Positions 31,046 through 43,296 are shown, counted from the stretch's first letter. The stretch is DNA of 64,000 nucleotides from Gerris lacustris (GCA_951217055.1 OX578283.1:31096260-31160259), one strand, 5' to 3'. The notes: a model not told the origin generated them from the sequence alone. Program-made: numbers and translations.

Positions 31046-33959
31046 AATGTTCAAACCTCCATTCTCTCTCAGTTCATTAAAAGTAAGTCTTAAAAGACTC
31101 TTCTAGTCTTTTATTAATCTAAAATTATGCCTTGACATAATCTTTATCCTTTATTTCACTCAAAAGACTCTTTATATCTTTTATTAGCCTCAGAAGATTT
31201 TTGTTTTTGTCTTTAATTGAAGTAGATGTATAAAATGTTTCTAAATAATCATACTCTTTTATTACAAAAAACTGTCTAGTCCTTCATTGGTAAAGAGTCT
31301 CTTTAATATGACTGATTTCCATATACACCTAATTAAATGTGAATTAAATTATTACTAATTTAAGAGTATACCCTAATTTTTCCCCCTGTCATCTTGGAAG
31401 AATCTTTGTCATTTATTCGTACAAGTCTAAATCATTGTTTACGAGCTTGAGTTTCTCTTTCAAATCTTTTCTTGGTTTCAAATGTCATTCCACATGAATC
31501 TTCATTTTTAAAAATAATATTGTATTACACTAAGAACATTATATTTTAAAGTCAGTGCGAAACAGGTTTAAATGTGATAATCTTAAACTATTCTATTAGT
31601 CTGAATCGGTGTCTCAAACGTCGACTCAAATAACTCTTTGAGTCTTTCAATGATGTCTAACATTGTTTGGGCCCCATAATATAATTATTTTACAAAAGAA
31701 AGATTTACTTCTGTGTGGCCTACAAAGTCTTAAACACAACGCAATAAATCATACATAAAAATGAAAAGAATACATTTACAAGCAAGAACACAAGTAAATT
31801 ACACGCTTTTTACATACTGCATGGAAGTATTCCAAACTATACCAATTACAGGCCTTAATTTATTACATTAAAAGCAATAAATAATAAAGTTAATAAATAT
31901 AACAATGTAATAATGGTAATTGAATGTTACTAACAATAATTTATTCTAATTACTGGCCACTCATTCTGAACTAAAATTACTATATACATTTTATTAAGCA
32001 TTTGTTAATATATATTCATGCACATATTAATATTTTAATGTCAGGTTTTTAAGATTAAAAGGGCAATAAGGATTTTAATTTAAGGATCAATACTTTATAT
32101 AATCAATAAGCACGTGTAAATAAACACACCTTCGTACAGACATAAATATTAAAATAATTTATGATTTTTTAAAAATTTTAAGGATACGTTTTGTTCCAAT
32201 TAAAAATAATCCAAAATGCATTTGAAATGACAAACAACTGCTTTGCATTCATCATAGAAGGAGTGAAGTTAGATAACCAAACAACGTCTTCACACAAAAT
32301 AATTGTATTTATAACAATTAACCGTTAACCGATTTAACAGCACTCAAGTAAAATTGCTTTAATCGAATCTTTTTGCAATGGGAATTTACTTGGTTATCCA
32401 CCCAAAATTACTTTTAAAGGGTAAATATTCTTTTGTCGTAATAGGTATTTAGACTAAGTGATATCACTTTTAGATGCAGAACTATGATGTTTCTTTGGAC
32501 TAAATATACCTTTGTATGAATAGTTATTTACACTGGAATTCCTTATACGTGGTAAACAAATATAGGGTGGGTAACCAATTCAATTTTTCCACATGCCACC
32601 CTAATTTACTTGGAACCAAGTAAATGAGTAACTTTACAATCAGATTAAATATTTAGGAGTTCAGCGTTCAAACAAAAAAATAAAAAAGTTGGAAAAATGT
32701 ATTTGTTTTGTCAGTCACTTTTTATTGATTGTTTGAAAACGAAACCAAACTAAAGTTCACACAAAGCATCATAATTTTTACTAATGCTATAAATGTGACA
32801 AGATCGCTTAATATTTACTTAATTTACACTATTATATAAGTGACGTTTATATAATAATAGGAAAATAGTAATGCTACATTTTACTTTCCAAAATTTAAAC
32901 TTTAATTACTAGTACACAATTAACAAGGTGCATTTTATTTCATTATATGTCCGATGTAAAATATATGAAATAAAATACAGTTAAAATGCTAATTATTTAT
33001 TTACGCTATCAGACCAGCAAAATATTAGTAACTAAGGCAAAACGTGATTATTTCGTTAATCAATCCAATTTATTTCTCTTCATAAGTCAAAACAAAAGAG
33101 CATAATGGATTTTTTTTTAAATAGTTTTTTTGAAAAAAAAACATTGCTTAGCAAAAAGTGCAAGGCTCTGCTTTGGTTCGTACATTCGTTAAACGTCAAG
33201 TATCTCTCAAGATGACGTCGATCTCATGAATCGTAACTGACGAACAATCTTGCGTGATACAAGTACATTTCTTTACTATAGTTATGAACATATAATAGTA
33301 GAAAGTATGCAATTGCATATGCACCTGTAGATGTTCTCATGTATAAAAACATACAAAATATATGAAAGCATCGTTATATATGTTATATATAAGTTTATTG
33401 TAATAAATAAAAGGTTGTGAAGCAGAAGTATCTCCATTAAATCTAAGCCCACTAGACAGTGACAAATAAATCTAATTAAAAAAAAAAATATAGTACAAAG
33501 TTTATAGATTATTTTACTCATTCTATACGAAAAATATGCACAGTTTTTAAATATTTATATTCTTAATTATTTATTTCATTATAATTGTTGTTTATGATAG
33601 TACATTTTAAAATATATATCTTTTGATTATTGTTTTCTTTAATTATTCATGTATATCATAGTACGAATGGTCATTGCATTTTTAATTATTATAAAATATA
33701 AAAACAAAACGCATTCAAAATATATATACATGCATATATAAGTATTATTTTATGCAGTAGAACTATTATGGTTATTATATTATCTATATTCCTAACCTTA
33801 ATTTTCATGTCTTCGATGTGTGTATGTATAATTATACATATTTATATAAAATAAAAAATAAATAATACTAACAATGTGGATGTAACAAGTTATAAAAATA
33901 ATTATCATATTCAATTATAAACAAAGAGTTAATTATAGCTTTAAAAAAATTGTAAGAAT
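31046..33959. other. AT-rich DNA, nothing recognised
   Basis: About 2.9 kb with AAAAGACTCTT-type words repeating near 31080-31330 and no supported gene or mobile element. Confidence 0.4.
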
Positions 33960-34515
33960 TATTATTTATAGGTAAGTAAGACAAAGTAATTTTTAAAGTA
34001 AATGGATTTTGCTAACAATGGAACTCTGAACAGATAATAAATCAAAATTAACAGAATAAGTTATACAAAGTCAATGTGTCATGTGTGTTTAGTATGCTTT
34101 ATGTGTGCATTGAATCCCTTTACGCATCTATTCGTCAGAGAAATCGTAACACTAGAATAGCCAAACTTAATAGTGATTATCCTACGATGATTTTGGCGTC
34201 AGGGAAGCTGGGATTTTGATTTTATGCTCCGCCATATACATTTATTTTTTTCAGTTACTAATTATAGATAAGCAAGACAAAGCAATTTTAAAATAAATAG
34301 ATTTTGCAAACAATGGAACTAAAACTGAACAAATAATAATTAAAAGTTAACAGAATACGTTATACAAAGTCAATGTGGATAAGTTTTCATGAGTGCATTG
34401 AATTACGCCGAATTACCCTTTACGCATCTATTCATAAAAGAAATAGTTTACACTAAAATAGCTAAACTTGATAGAGTTTATCCTATGATGATTGTCAGCT
34501 AAGCAGGGATTTTAG
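33960..34515 (+). repeat. Tandem duplication, about 296 bp unit, two diverged copies
   Basis: The first copy (about 33970-34222) and the second (34266-34515) share in order GTAAGACAAAG/GCAAGACAAAG, AACAATGGAACT, TTATACAAAGTCAATGTG, CCCTTTACGCATCTATTC, ATAGCCAAACTT and CCTA(C/T)GATGATT. Similarity is about 75-80% by eye. Confidence 0.75.
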
Positions 34516-36379
34516 TGTCTTTTAGTTTTAGAAGTGAATTTATTGAAAGTGTAGACGGAAATTGCTTCATAAAAAAAGTGCAATAAAAAGCAATATGGCC
34601 GTCGAACGAAACTATGAGAAAATAAACCAGCTGTTATTACAACTACCACACGTCATCAACATAACAAAAAGGAAATCATTTATAATTAAAATTGATTGTT
34701 AATTCAAATTATTATAGATAGTAAACAACAAAGAATATTAATAATAATTCATCAATATGTTTCAATACTACTACTTTAATTTATTTTTAAAAAAAACTGA
34801 TATTTCTTTTATTTAATATTTTGTTCTGTTATTGGTAAAACCTCTTTGTACTGTTAAACAAAGAAATAGACATAATATTAATAAATACGTTAACCTTCTT
34901 AAACTCGTTTAAGAACGAGAGTTTGATTGTTAAAATAACATATTAAATCAAAAGAAAATGTGAAGGAGTGGTAGAGATTGACTCGACTTGACCTAATAAC
35001 TTGTATATAATACTAATTAAGATTCAATCTGCTTAAATACTTTGCACGATTGAAAAAGAAGCTTTACTTCAATCTTTTTCAGGTTCTTAATATAAAATAA
35101 ACAATAGCCAACTTATAACTTTTGACGAAAAGTAAATACCCAATTACAATTTCATCAAATATGTGAATTCGTATGGAACAGTAGGACTATGAAGTCTCTA
35201 CCTTTTCCATTTAGAAACCCACGCCTGATATTATCAGCAAAATGTAATTACTTTTAATATGATTTTTATTTATAATTCCCATATTCGCATAGGCTATTAT
35301 AAAAGTGAGTTTGTTTATTTGTATATATCTAAGTTAATCTCCAACAAAACATTAGACCAATTTGAATGAATCTTTCACCAAATACCCCTATCAGAATTCA
35401 TTGGCTAAGAACTATCACGTATTATATAAAAATAACTGAACTGGAACAATAATTGTAAAGAAAAGTGGTGTATAAATATCACACTTTATGTCGCTTTTAA
35501 AACCAATCCTAGCTGTGTAACAAAATCATGGATTGAAATCTTTCTTATGATTTAACTAATGAATTAAACAGGGACATAGTAAAACTTTGAATATCATGAA
35601 TTGGTTATAAAGAGCTGAGAATGGGAATACAGTGCTCTACCAGATTTGCTTTAATGTACGAAAAAAGCGTAATTTTTGAGAATTTTTTGAGGATGAATAT
35701 AAAAAACGACGATTTTATTTATTGTGAATACCTCGAAAAGACACGGGTATTGTGATATAACTCTAAAACATTTCTCGAGATTGTAGAAGGTCGATGGTAA
35801 ACTGAGATTTAGAAAAACTACCCCCCTAAGGTAGTTTAAAATAAATTAAAAGCAGATTTAAACTTAAGTAGGAATTTGACAAAAAAAAGTTTAAAAACTT
35901 TTTTTAAAATAATTTTACCATCCTTCAAATAATCAGATTATAATTTATAGCAGGATTGTTTCTAACAACGATTAATCATGTAATTAGGCTAGTAAGAATA
36001 AATAAAATATACATTAACATTTTAATTCTATTTACATAATATAATATATTATAGTAATAAATATATTAATTTAGAAATCAAGATGCTCCTTGTAAAAGAA
36101 AAAAAAAATTTTTTTTTCTTCTTCGATACCGGATAAAGAAATTATCTGATGCTTAATAATTATTTTTTAACGTGTGATAAATATATGAAGAAATAAAAAG
36201 ATACATGAATAAGTTAAAGAAAGATATTATGGTTGTAATAAAAATAATTTGAGGAAGAAAAATAATGTACACATATTATATATATATATATTATGCTAAT
36301 TATTATGTATAGATAAGAAGAATGTAAATAAATTAGAAATTATAACAATTATTAAAAAAGGGAATGATATCACATATAG

Positions 36380-36386
<7 letters not shown>
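34516..36386. other. AT-rich DNA, nothing recognised
   Basis: No supported gene. A (T)n/(A)n complementary stretch lies at 36100-36120. The region 35280-35800 looks like an old dispersed repeat, but I could not define it. Confidence 0.4.

Positions 36387-36434
<48 letters not shown>
36387..36434. repeat. (TA)n microsatellite
   Basis: About 48 bp of pure TA. The 72-codon minus-strand frame across it is repeat-derived. The plus-strand frame just after it (36438-36653) lacks an ATG start and any motif. Confidence 0.95.
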
Positions 36435-36436
<2 letters not shown>

Positions 36437-36834
36437 TTTGTTTGTTTCATTCCTAGAAGAACAAATAAATATTGTTAAGGGAAATAGAAAAAATATATAC
36501 GAGTGTATGTGCATAAATCATAGAAGATTGCATGTATTTCTGGATGAGAAAAGAAGGTACGCTTTAAAGCCATATAAAAAAAAATTAATAATAATGAGAA
36601 CGATTTTTCAAGAAAAACATATTGGCATGTTTAACTTAAACAAATTAACATAATAAAACAATCTTATTAATAGATACATACAATTAACAATTATCAGAGT
36701 AATTAATTAAAATTTATTACTTTATTTTTACTGTGCTTTGTATAAGTAACGCTTAAGATAAAATTATGTTCTAGCAACAAATCATAATAATAATCATAAA
36801 ACATTGACTTATATACATAACAATCAACGAAAGT

Positions 36835-36994
36835 CAGGGTCGGACTGGCTATAAGGAGTTCGGGAGTTTTCCCGATGGACCGGTATGGTCATGGTCAGGG
36901 CCTAAAACGAGCCGGTCTCTTGGCCAACTCAAGGCTTGAGGGCCGGTCTGATGGAGAAACTCCCGGGCTGAAATTTCTTCCCAGTCCGACCCTG
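36835..36994. mobile_element. 160-bp hAT-like MITE, GC-rich
   Basis: CAGGGTCGGACTGG at 36835 is exactly mirrored at 36981-36994, and ACGAAAGT is perfectly duplicated on both sides (36827-36834 and 36995-37002). The interior is GC-rich and continues partly palindromic (CCGG(T/C)...GACCGG; GAGTT...AACTC), so the whole unit can fold. The 8-bp duplication puts it with hAT elements, and the intact termini suggest a recent insertion. Confidence 0.9.
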
Positions 36995-37002
36995 ACGAAA
37001 GT

Positions 37003-37454
37003 TAAGTTAGTTAGGACACTGCTTGTTTGTCTGAATAACTTTGTTTTTTGATTAAATCCAGATCATCTTAAACATGAATAATTGATCAGTCATATAGCTT
37101 TGAATTATTTTGCCGTGGTTGTGGAATCGAAACGCCAGGCTTGAAATACTACGCCAATTTTATCGGAAATCTGAAATCTTTGTGAATGCCTACGTACTGA
37201 ATTTTAAAACTCATTAAACTTTCATTATAATAATGTGTTTATTATATCACTTTTTAGTCGAATTAGTAGTAGATGTACAGTTCCATTATTTAAAAACAGA
37301 ACAGTAGCTCAATTGGCTAATACGACTAACAGTAAACGACTACGGTAAACAGTTCTTTTCGAGTTATAATCAGTTTGAGAAAACTTGTTAAAATTTTGGA
37401 AGAATAAAGAAATTTTGTAACTACCAAAAAGTAAAGTAAGAGTTAAAAAGTAAA
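37003..37454. other. AT-rich DNA, nothing recognised
   Basis: About 450 bp between the MITE and the direct repeat flanking the Crypton-like element. No feature recognised. Confidence 0.4.
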
Positions 37455-37989
37455 ATTATTAATTCAATGTCTGTACTTTATCGAATGCTTAACCTGAAAA
37501 TGTGAATCTATGTTACGATAATGGTTATTTGTGCAACTAGTGCGCAAAGTGGCACTTTGCTGCACTTGAGAGAAATATTTACGCACGAGCCGCAGGCGAG
37601 GGCCGAAAGGTTTCTCGAGTGAAGCAAAGACATTTTAAGCTCGAGTTACACATTACATTTTTCCTACAGTTAGTTTTTAATCTGTAAATAAAATATAAAA
37701 TAATAAGTGTTCATCAACATGTAAAAGGTTTTATCTACGATTGATACGAAATATAAACATTGTATCTCTGTTTAGATGCGTAGAAAGTGATTCTTTACGT
37801 ACTTGTATTCATTGCGCATGCGCGTCTCATAGTTCTGAAGTATTCCTCTTCTTTACCACCCTAGGGCGGTAAAGAAAAAGAATTCTTCAGCTTTACGCAC
37901 GATTAGTGAGTTTGTTTACATTTAACAAAACTAATTTGCTGTTTGTTTAATAAAAGTAACTGTTTATATCGAGTTTTTTGTGAAAATCA

Positions 37990-38169
37990 ATGAGTGATTT
38001 AAATGATTATGACGAATATGAAGAGAATAATACGCCTCCCGAAATAATTAATTCGGCACAAAATACAACTAATGAATTAATGCATTTTTATCAAAAGAGA
38101 AATACGAACTTGCATACAGGAAGTTTATTTTTTCTGTATTTATTATTTAAATCTAATAATCGTAGATAA
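37990..38169 (+). pseudogene. N-terminal fragment of a Crypton-type tyrosine recombinase-like protein
   Basis: An ATG frame of 59 codons begins MSDLNDYDEYEE and includes NNTPPEIINSAQNTTNELM. Just after this the sequence matches better one base on, where it reads LSKEKYELAYRKF before a stop at 38148. P-x-E-I...A...L-x-P-x-S-K-x-K-Y-x-x-A-Y-x-x-F is the N-terminal pattern of insect Crypton/tyrosine-recombinase transposon proteins, so a one-base frameshift in the run of T near 38085 probably broke it. The catalytic C-terminal domain is absent. Identification rests on this short motif. Confidence 0.5.
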
Positions 38170-38239
38170 AGTAAGGTACGCAACTCGTGCACTCGCATGC
38201 AAAATGCTACTTTCCGCACTCGACGCGTAATGTACTATT

Positions 38240-38616
38240 GTTTTTTTTGTTGTTTTTTTTCCGGGGGGCTTTTACACCCGAAGACTCAGGCCACTTAGGT
38301 GGGCCCATCGAACAAACCCGGGTTAGGGACCGAAATCTTCACACTTTTGTGAAGATGTGGTCGGTAACCATGACTCCCCTCCTGGTTGTATTACAACCAG
38401 GAGTGTCATCATTCATCATCATGGTTTCCAGGCCGAAACCTGGTAGCGCCACTCTTTCGAGGAGCTTCCCATTTATTTAAACAATGCTGGGTTGACATTG
38501 AGCGAGGGGCCCGGTCCGGGAATCGAACCCAGAGCTGTGGTCAAAAGCGTTTACCCATCCATCTACTGACCCTGCTCGAGGCTGCTTAACTTGCGTTATC
38601 ACACGGCAAGCATTGA
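38240..38616 (-). mobile_element. 5S rRNA-headed SINE with 11-bp target duplication
   Basis: AATGTACTATT flanks it on both sides (38229-38239, 38617-38627). On the minus strand the head reads AAGTTAAGCAGCCTCGAGC, then GGTCAGTAGATGGATGGGT. These match the internal promoter of 5S rRNA (GTTAAGC...GTCGGGC box and TAGTACTTGGATGGGTGACC box). It continues with GGGTTCGATTCCCGG, an anonymous body with GC-rich hairpins, and an A-rich AACAAAAAAAACAAT tail at the plus-strand left end. 5S-derived SINEs are the SINE3 class. It was inserted into the Crypton-like element. The 97- and 67-codon plus-strand frames over it are antisense artefacts. Confidence 0.85.
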
Positions 38617-39281
38617 AATGTACTATTACAATATCAACTAAACCAGCTGTTCTATTTATAGCCAGTGTTGCCCTTTTTTGCCTGATTCAGCAAACCTGAC
38701 CAAGCGCTGATATTATTTTTCATCACAACACTTATGTTGAATTTCTGGAATTTATTTTGACTTGTTAATCAAAATTTATTATGAAATTTTAAGTTGTCAT
38801 TGTCATATTAACAACACGTTGTTGTTGTTGTGTGTTTGTTGTTTCATTGTTTTTTTTTGTTTATTGTTGTATTGTTATGTTGTGAATTGAAATATAAAGA
38901 ATATCTTTATTGAACAACTTACTCATCACATCTTTTTTTTAGATTGTCTATCTTTACTTTTTATATTTTAAAAATTTTATATTTGATATATAGTGTTTAA
39001 ATCATGCAGTAAGTTAAAAAATAATCATTAGTTATCATTGTTGGTATTATTATAATTTGGATTATTTAATCTTTGTTTAGTTTTAAGTTCTTTATGTTCT
39101 TAAGTTGGAACACTGGAGTGCGGTAAAGTAGTAAGTGCAGGAATCTGCAGTTTTGCGTACCTACTACTTAACTGTGAGTGCGGTAACCACTTTATCGGTC
39201 AACTGTAGGAAAAAATGATTAATTCAATGACTATAATTTATCGAATGCTTAATCTGGAAATGTGAATAGATGATACGATAT

Positions 39282-39568
39282 TTTAGATGCTTCGCTCATT
39301 AAGCTGACGTTATTTTTAATACCGTAAAACACTCTTTCTTATACTCTGAGATCTTATGTGTTAAATAAAAGCACAGCAAGAAATTCACTGATTTTATATT
39401 AATAAATTTATAATAAAAACTCTAAATGCAAGTAATATTAAGGATGTTAAAAAAAATAAAAAAAGCTCAATGATAAAATGTAAAAAAAAGAATAATAATA
39501 AGTACATCATAATGATCTTGTTCTATTCTATAATCCCACATAATTAAAATGGACAAAAAAAATAAAAT

Positions 39569-39573
<5 letters not shown>
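39282..39573. other. AT-rich DNA, nothing recognised
   Basis: Sequence between the right flanking repeat of the Crypton-like element and the next TA tract. No feature recognised. Confidence 0.4.

Positions 39574-39646
<73 letters not shown>
39574..39646. repeat. (TA)n microsatellite
   Basis: About 73 bp of TA. The minus-strand 92-codon frame across it is repeat-derived. Confidence 0.95.
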
Positions 39647-39648
<2 letters not shown>

Positions 39649-40049
39649 TATTATAATTAAAACCAGTGAGTAAAAACCAAATTAATGCTAAAAAAAAAAA
39701 CATTAACTGAGAACTGGAATAAACAGGGTTATTCACACATACCATAAAAAAGGTTACGTACTTATAGAATATGCTTGTGTGTTCATGTAAAGGAATCCAG
39801 AAGAAGGAAGCATATATAGAAATATAAAAAAAGAAGGAATTCAGAGCAGCAGAGACGTCGGAGAATGGAAAAAGTCACGACAAAAGAAAAAGAATTTAGT
39901 GCTAAATAAAGATAAAAAATAAAATCTAAGGAAAAAGACTCCTTAAGGATGAAATGCTGAATATACTGTTATAAAAGGATATATTTTTGCATAATCTCCG
40001 CAGTTCACGATGTTTCCCCTATTTCGCAGGATAATGCAAATAATACTTA

Positions 40050-40056
40050 ATATATA

Positions 40057-40132
<76 letters not shown>
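40050..40132. repeat. (TA)n microsatellite
   Basis: About 80 bp of TA with one ATATTTATA interruption at the left. Confidence 0.95.
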
Positions 40133-40135
<3 letters not shown>

Positions 40136-40919
40136 TATATGTAAGTGTTGTATAATATAATTAAGAATACGAAGAAATGATAATAATAAAAAAAGGAGTC
40201 GAGGAAAAGAATTAGATTTAATGAGAGCAGTGAGTGTAACGCGTAATGGTAGCAATGTGTGAAGCCTGCAAGTGAGATCACATCATAATCCTAATAATAA
40301 TATAAGAAAATAGTGATAGAAACAGAAGAAAATTAAAGAGTAGCATGCTGTCAAAGATGTAAGCACTCGAAATGATCAAATCTAATAATATGAATTTTAT
40401 TTTTGATGAAGAGGGGTGTTAGTCTTTTGAGAACTGAAAAAATAATATTCAAGTAATTAGGGTGAGGACGAGGAATTATAAAGACCAGTGTAGGGGTGAA
40501 ATGTTTATTGACTAAAGTTTTCAATCGGAGGTCCTGTTCATGTGTGTCCATGGCAGTTATGGTCAAGTAGTCTGCCTGCATGCGTATTTGAAAAATTTTG
40601 GTTATCACCTCCTAGTGTATCGTACACTGAAAACAAGCTATAGATAAAGCGCAACATGGCAGTCAATATTGGGTCCTAAACAAATCATGAGAAAACAACG
40701 CGACAACAAGAAACGGACCATCCACGCGGACAAAACTGAATCAATCACAATCAAGTGCGTATTGTGAGATTTTTCCTATTTTTTCTGCCTTGTACTCAAG
40801 TTTTCTTTTTTGTTGTAATCAACATTCCTCCAACAGAGAAGAATTATTTCTTCTGTTCGCTTTGGGGCAAGCAAGACGAATAAGAAAATGGGTGCATGAA
40901 ATAAATTAAACAGATAAGA
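40133..40919. other. AT-rich DNA, nothing recognised
   Basis: No supported gene; the 85-codon minus-strand frame at 40351-40608 has no recognisable motif. The stretch 40600-40760 is less AT-rich but shows no termini or exon. Confidence 0.4.
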
Positions 40920-41180
40920 GTTTGGTGAGTTTCACCGTTTGTGCTGTGCAGAAGAATGCACTCCCGCACACGGCCAATTAATTAAAAAACCTCCAGACCG
41001 CTGCACATTTTGTGGAAAACAACTGTTCACCTGTCCACCGCGAAATAGATTACTCCACCGCGATAGGCCGGCTTCTGTTTAACCAGGACGATGCAATATT
41101 TCAAAGCACTTCCTGTTTGGCCGAGCCATAAGTTTGATCAATGGGAAAGTTTCAAATAATATCAGAGGTTGGTTTTGTTT
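40920..41180. other. Less AT-rich unique block, possible conserved non-coding element
   Basis: Composition changes abruptly for about 250 bp, with words such as TTAATTAA, CACTTCCTG and TTTGATCAATGG that resemble homeodomain, ETS and SOX/TCF-type sites. A 48-codon plus-strand frame without ATG contains CTFCGKQLFTCPP. I see no repeat family and no good pair of splice sites. Either an intronic regulatory element or an unrecognised fragment; the function is not known. Confidence 0.25.
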
Positions 41181-41694
41181 GAACTGAAATTGTTGAAAAA
41201 TCTTAAATAGACGTCTGTTGACCTATCCTATAAGATTACAGGTAATGTTCTAGTTAGAGTTAGATTTATATCCCTACTCTCCCCTGGAGTATTATTACAT
41301 CAAAAATTCTATCAATCAACCTTCACAGCTGACAGCTGAGAAATTTCCTTAATACAAATAAGGCTTTAAGAACACAGTAATAACAATTTAAGTATTGAAG
41401 ATGATTATTTGAATTTATAAAGTTACTTTTGGTGGAAATATAAGTTCTCTCGAAGTAAAAGAACAATCGTCTTAAATAATAAGGTAGGAAAATAGTAATA
41501 AAAAAAAGAAAGCTTAAGGTATTAATTAATTAGGCACCCAAGGTGTTTATTTGTAATAATTGACTTATTTCTGGATCTAACCAAATAGTCTGGTTAGAAT
41601 ATCTTAATAATTCATAAGGAACTAAAGAAATACACAGAATACATAATATACTATAAACATTAAGAAAATTAAATTAACTAATAAAACTACACGC

Positions 41695-41746
41695 CCACCT
41701 GATAGGGTGGTCTTCCCCCAGGAAGCGGCCAGGTTGGGTATCCCTG
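41695..41746 (-). repeat. Possible single end of a hAT-like element
   Basis: On the minus strand it begins CAGGGATACCCAACCTGGCC, the style of a hAT terminus, and the stretch is GC-rich. No matching second terminus or target duplication was found nearby. Confidence 0.3.
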
Positions 41747-42076
41747 TTTTAGAAAAAAAAAAAAAAAATCGAAATGAAAAGTTTTAAAATATTTTTTTAA
41801 TTCTTAGATTTAATGTTCATATGAATAAATACAGCTCTAATGGGCTAATGTCAGAATGTGTCAACTTATTTCTTCTAATCTAACCAATTCAGAAGTTTTA
41901 AATGATTGACAAGGAATTATATGGTAAATTATTAATGTTGCATTGAGAAGGACGGCAGAAAAAACATGAAACTGTACACCGCCACTTAAAAGAGAATTAA
42001 ATATCCATATATATTTTTATTAAATTCATGATTTTGAGAACAGTATTCAGAGCCCCATTCAGATAAATTCAGCTAC
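41747..42076. other. AT-rich DNA; candidate 3' UTR on the minus strand
   Basis: If the exon at 42077-42115 is terminal, the minus-strand AATAAA at 42016-42021 would be its polyadenylation signal, about 55 nt past the stop. Otherwise nothing is recognised. Confidence 0.25.
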
Positions 42077-42115
42077 TCAATTTCCGTCAGCATCGTAGCT
42101 GACCGCCTTAATCTC
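42077..42115 (-). CDS. Candidate short terminal exon
   Basis: On the minus strand an excellent acceptor (CTTTGTTTTTTAG) is followed by GAG ATT AAG..., encoding EIKAVSYDADGN and then TGA. AATAAA follows about 55 nt later. The block is less AT-rich than its flanks. It lies upstream, in minus-strand sense, of the exons at 28.5 and 11.5 kb, so it would be an alternative 3' end or belong to another gene. A second frame is open across most of it, so support is weak. Confidence 0.3.
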   Translation of the reverse strand, partial: EIKAVSYDADGN

Positions 42116-42119
42116 CTAA

Positions 42120-43296
42120 AAAACAAAGCTTAATAAGATGATCTGCATTTAGTAGGATAGTTTTATGATTAAAAACTATAGTAAAATGTTGATATGCTCT
42201 TTATTTGACCATTAAACTAGTTAATATATTAAAACTAAAGTTATTAACAAAATCTTTGACGACGACATAGATGATTGTACAGCATGTAGATTATTTATCA
42301 GATAATAAATCAGTGTTATATTGAGAGCGCATTAAAGCAGACTCTTCAAAAATATCTGAATACTTTAAAGACAGCTTTTAATCTAAAATGGACATTATAA
42401 ATACTGGAGATAACCAGAACAAAGGAGAAATAGAAGCAACGTTTATTGCAGAAGTTAAACGAAGCAGAAAAACTAATTAAAAATCAGTGAAGTACAGTTA
42501 TTTTAGCAAGTTTTTTTTTCTCAGAACGTGACGTATTTTGTGACGTTGGACTCAAGTAATCATCTGTTCAGCTCTATGAAGATTTATTTCACTCCATACT
42601 GTATTTGAGTAGGTTAATATAAAAGGATAATACCATTTTTATATTCTCTGCAAACATTTTACAGTATATGTTCACAATTCAGTGAAATACTCGTATATAT
42701 AATGTATAATGAAATTTAAAATAGAAGAAGACGAGGAATCAAAAACGTAAGGTTTAAAGACTGAATGTGGTATAGTTTTTAGTAAGTTAAGGACAACATA
42801 TGAGTTAAAGGATTCCTTGTTCAGAACCTTGAAAATAGATCACATTGTTCCACCACAGTCCCTCATCAGGGTAACAAATCAACCATGAAGGGATCCACCT
42901 CTAGTCTTAAGGGCTCTAACATACATTCCAACTTCCAACTACAAAACTACTCCTTCAAAATAATTCTCCCTTAGCACATTTAAAACTTAACTTGTTTTTA
43001 TTTTCCAGTGATACTTATTTTTTCGCAAATTTTATGCGTAAATTAATTTTTTTTATGTTAAAAAAGTCTTATAGAGTGGAAGTATTAAGTTTCTATTTTT
43101 AATTCGTTTAATATTAGTAGGAAAATATTGGGGGATAATATCGGGGGATTTAATGAGTGAATTGTCTTCTTAATCGAACAGTTAAAAATTCTAAGACATT
43201 TCTAAAAAAATTACCATCAATGCACGGAGTTAAAACTGACCAGCGTTTAATTTGAGAGTGCATAGCACTGTATACTACTTGTATATTCATCTCATC
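42120..43296. other. AT-rich DNA with one plus-strand acceptor-like site
   Basis: At 42511-42524 TTTTTTTTTCTCAG precedes a 27-codon plus-strand frame (NVTYFVTLDSSNH...) ending in TGA at 42606. No other feature recognised. Confidence 0.3.

Larger units (their letters stand above)
37455..39281 (+). mobile_element. Crypton-like element flanked by 64-bp direct repeats
   Basis: A 64-bp sequence (TTAATTCAATG...TTTATCGAATGCTTAA...GTGAAT...ACGATA) occurs at 37458-37521 and again at 39218-39281, about 80% identical. Between them are a GTGCGCAAAGTGGCACTTTG palindrome near 37540, a GCGCATGCGC word at 37815 within a promoter-like region, a TTCTTTACC...GGTAAAGAA inverted repeat (37848-37878), the recombinase-like reading frame at 37990 and, on the right, TACGCAACTCGTGCACTCGC-type and GAGTGCGGTAA words. 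Cryptons lack TIRs, which fits. The flanking repeats may instead be an older local duplication. Confidence 0.45.

Noticed and set aside
38187..38589. Plus-strand frames of 97 and 67 codons
   Set aside because: They are antisense to the 5S-headed SINE; the SINE boundaries explain the sequence.
39467..40281. Minus-strand frames of 73-92 codons
   Set aside because: Repeat-derived Ile-Tyr runs across two TA microsatellites.
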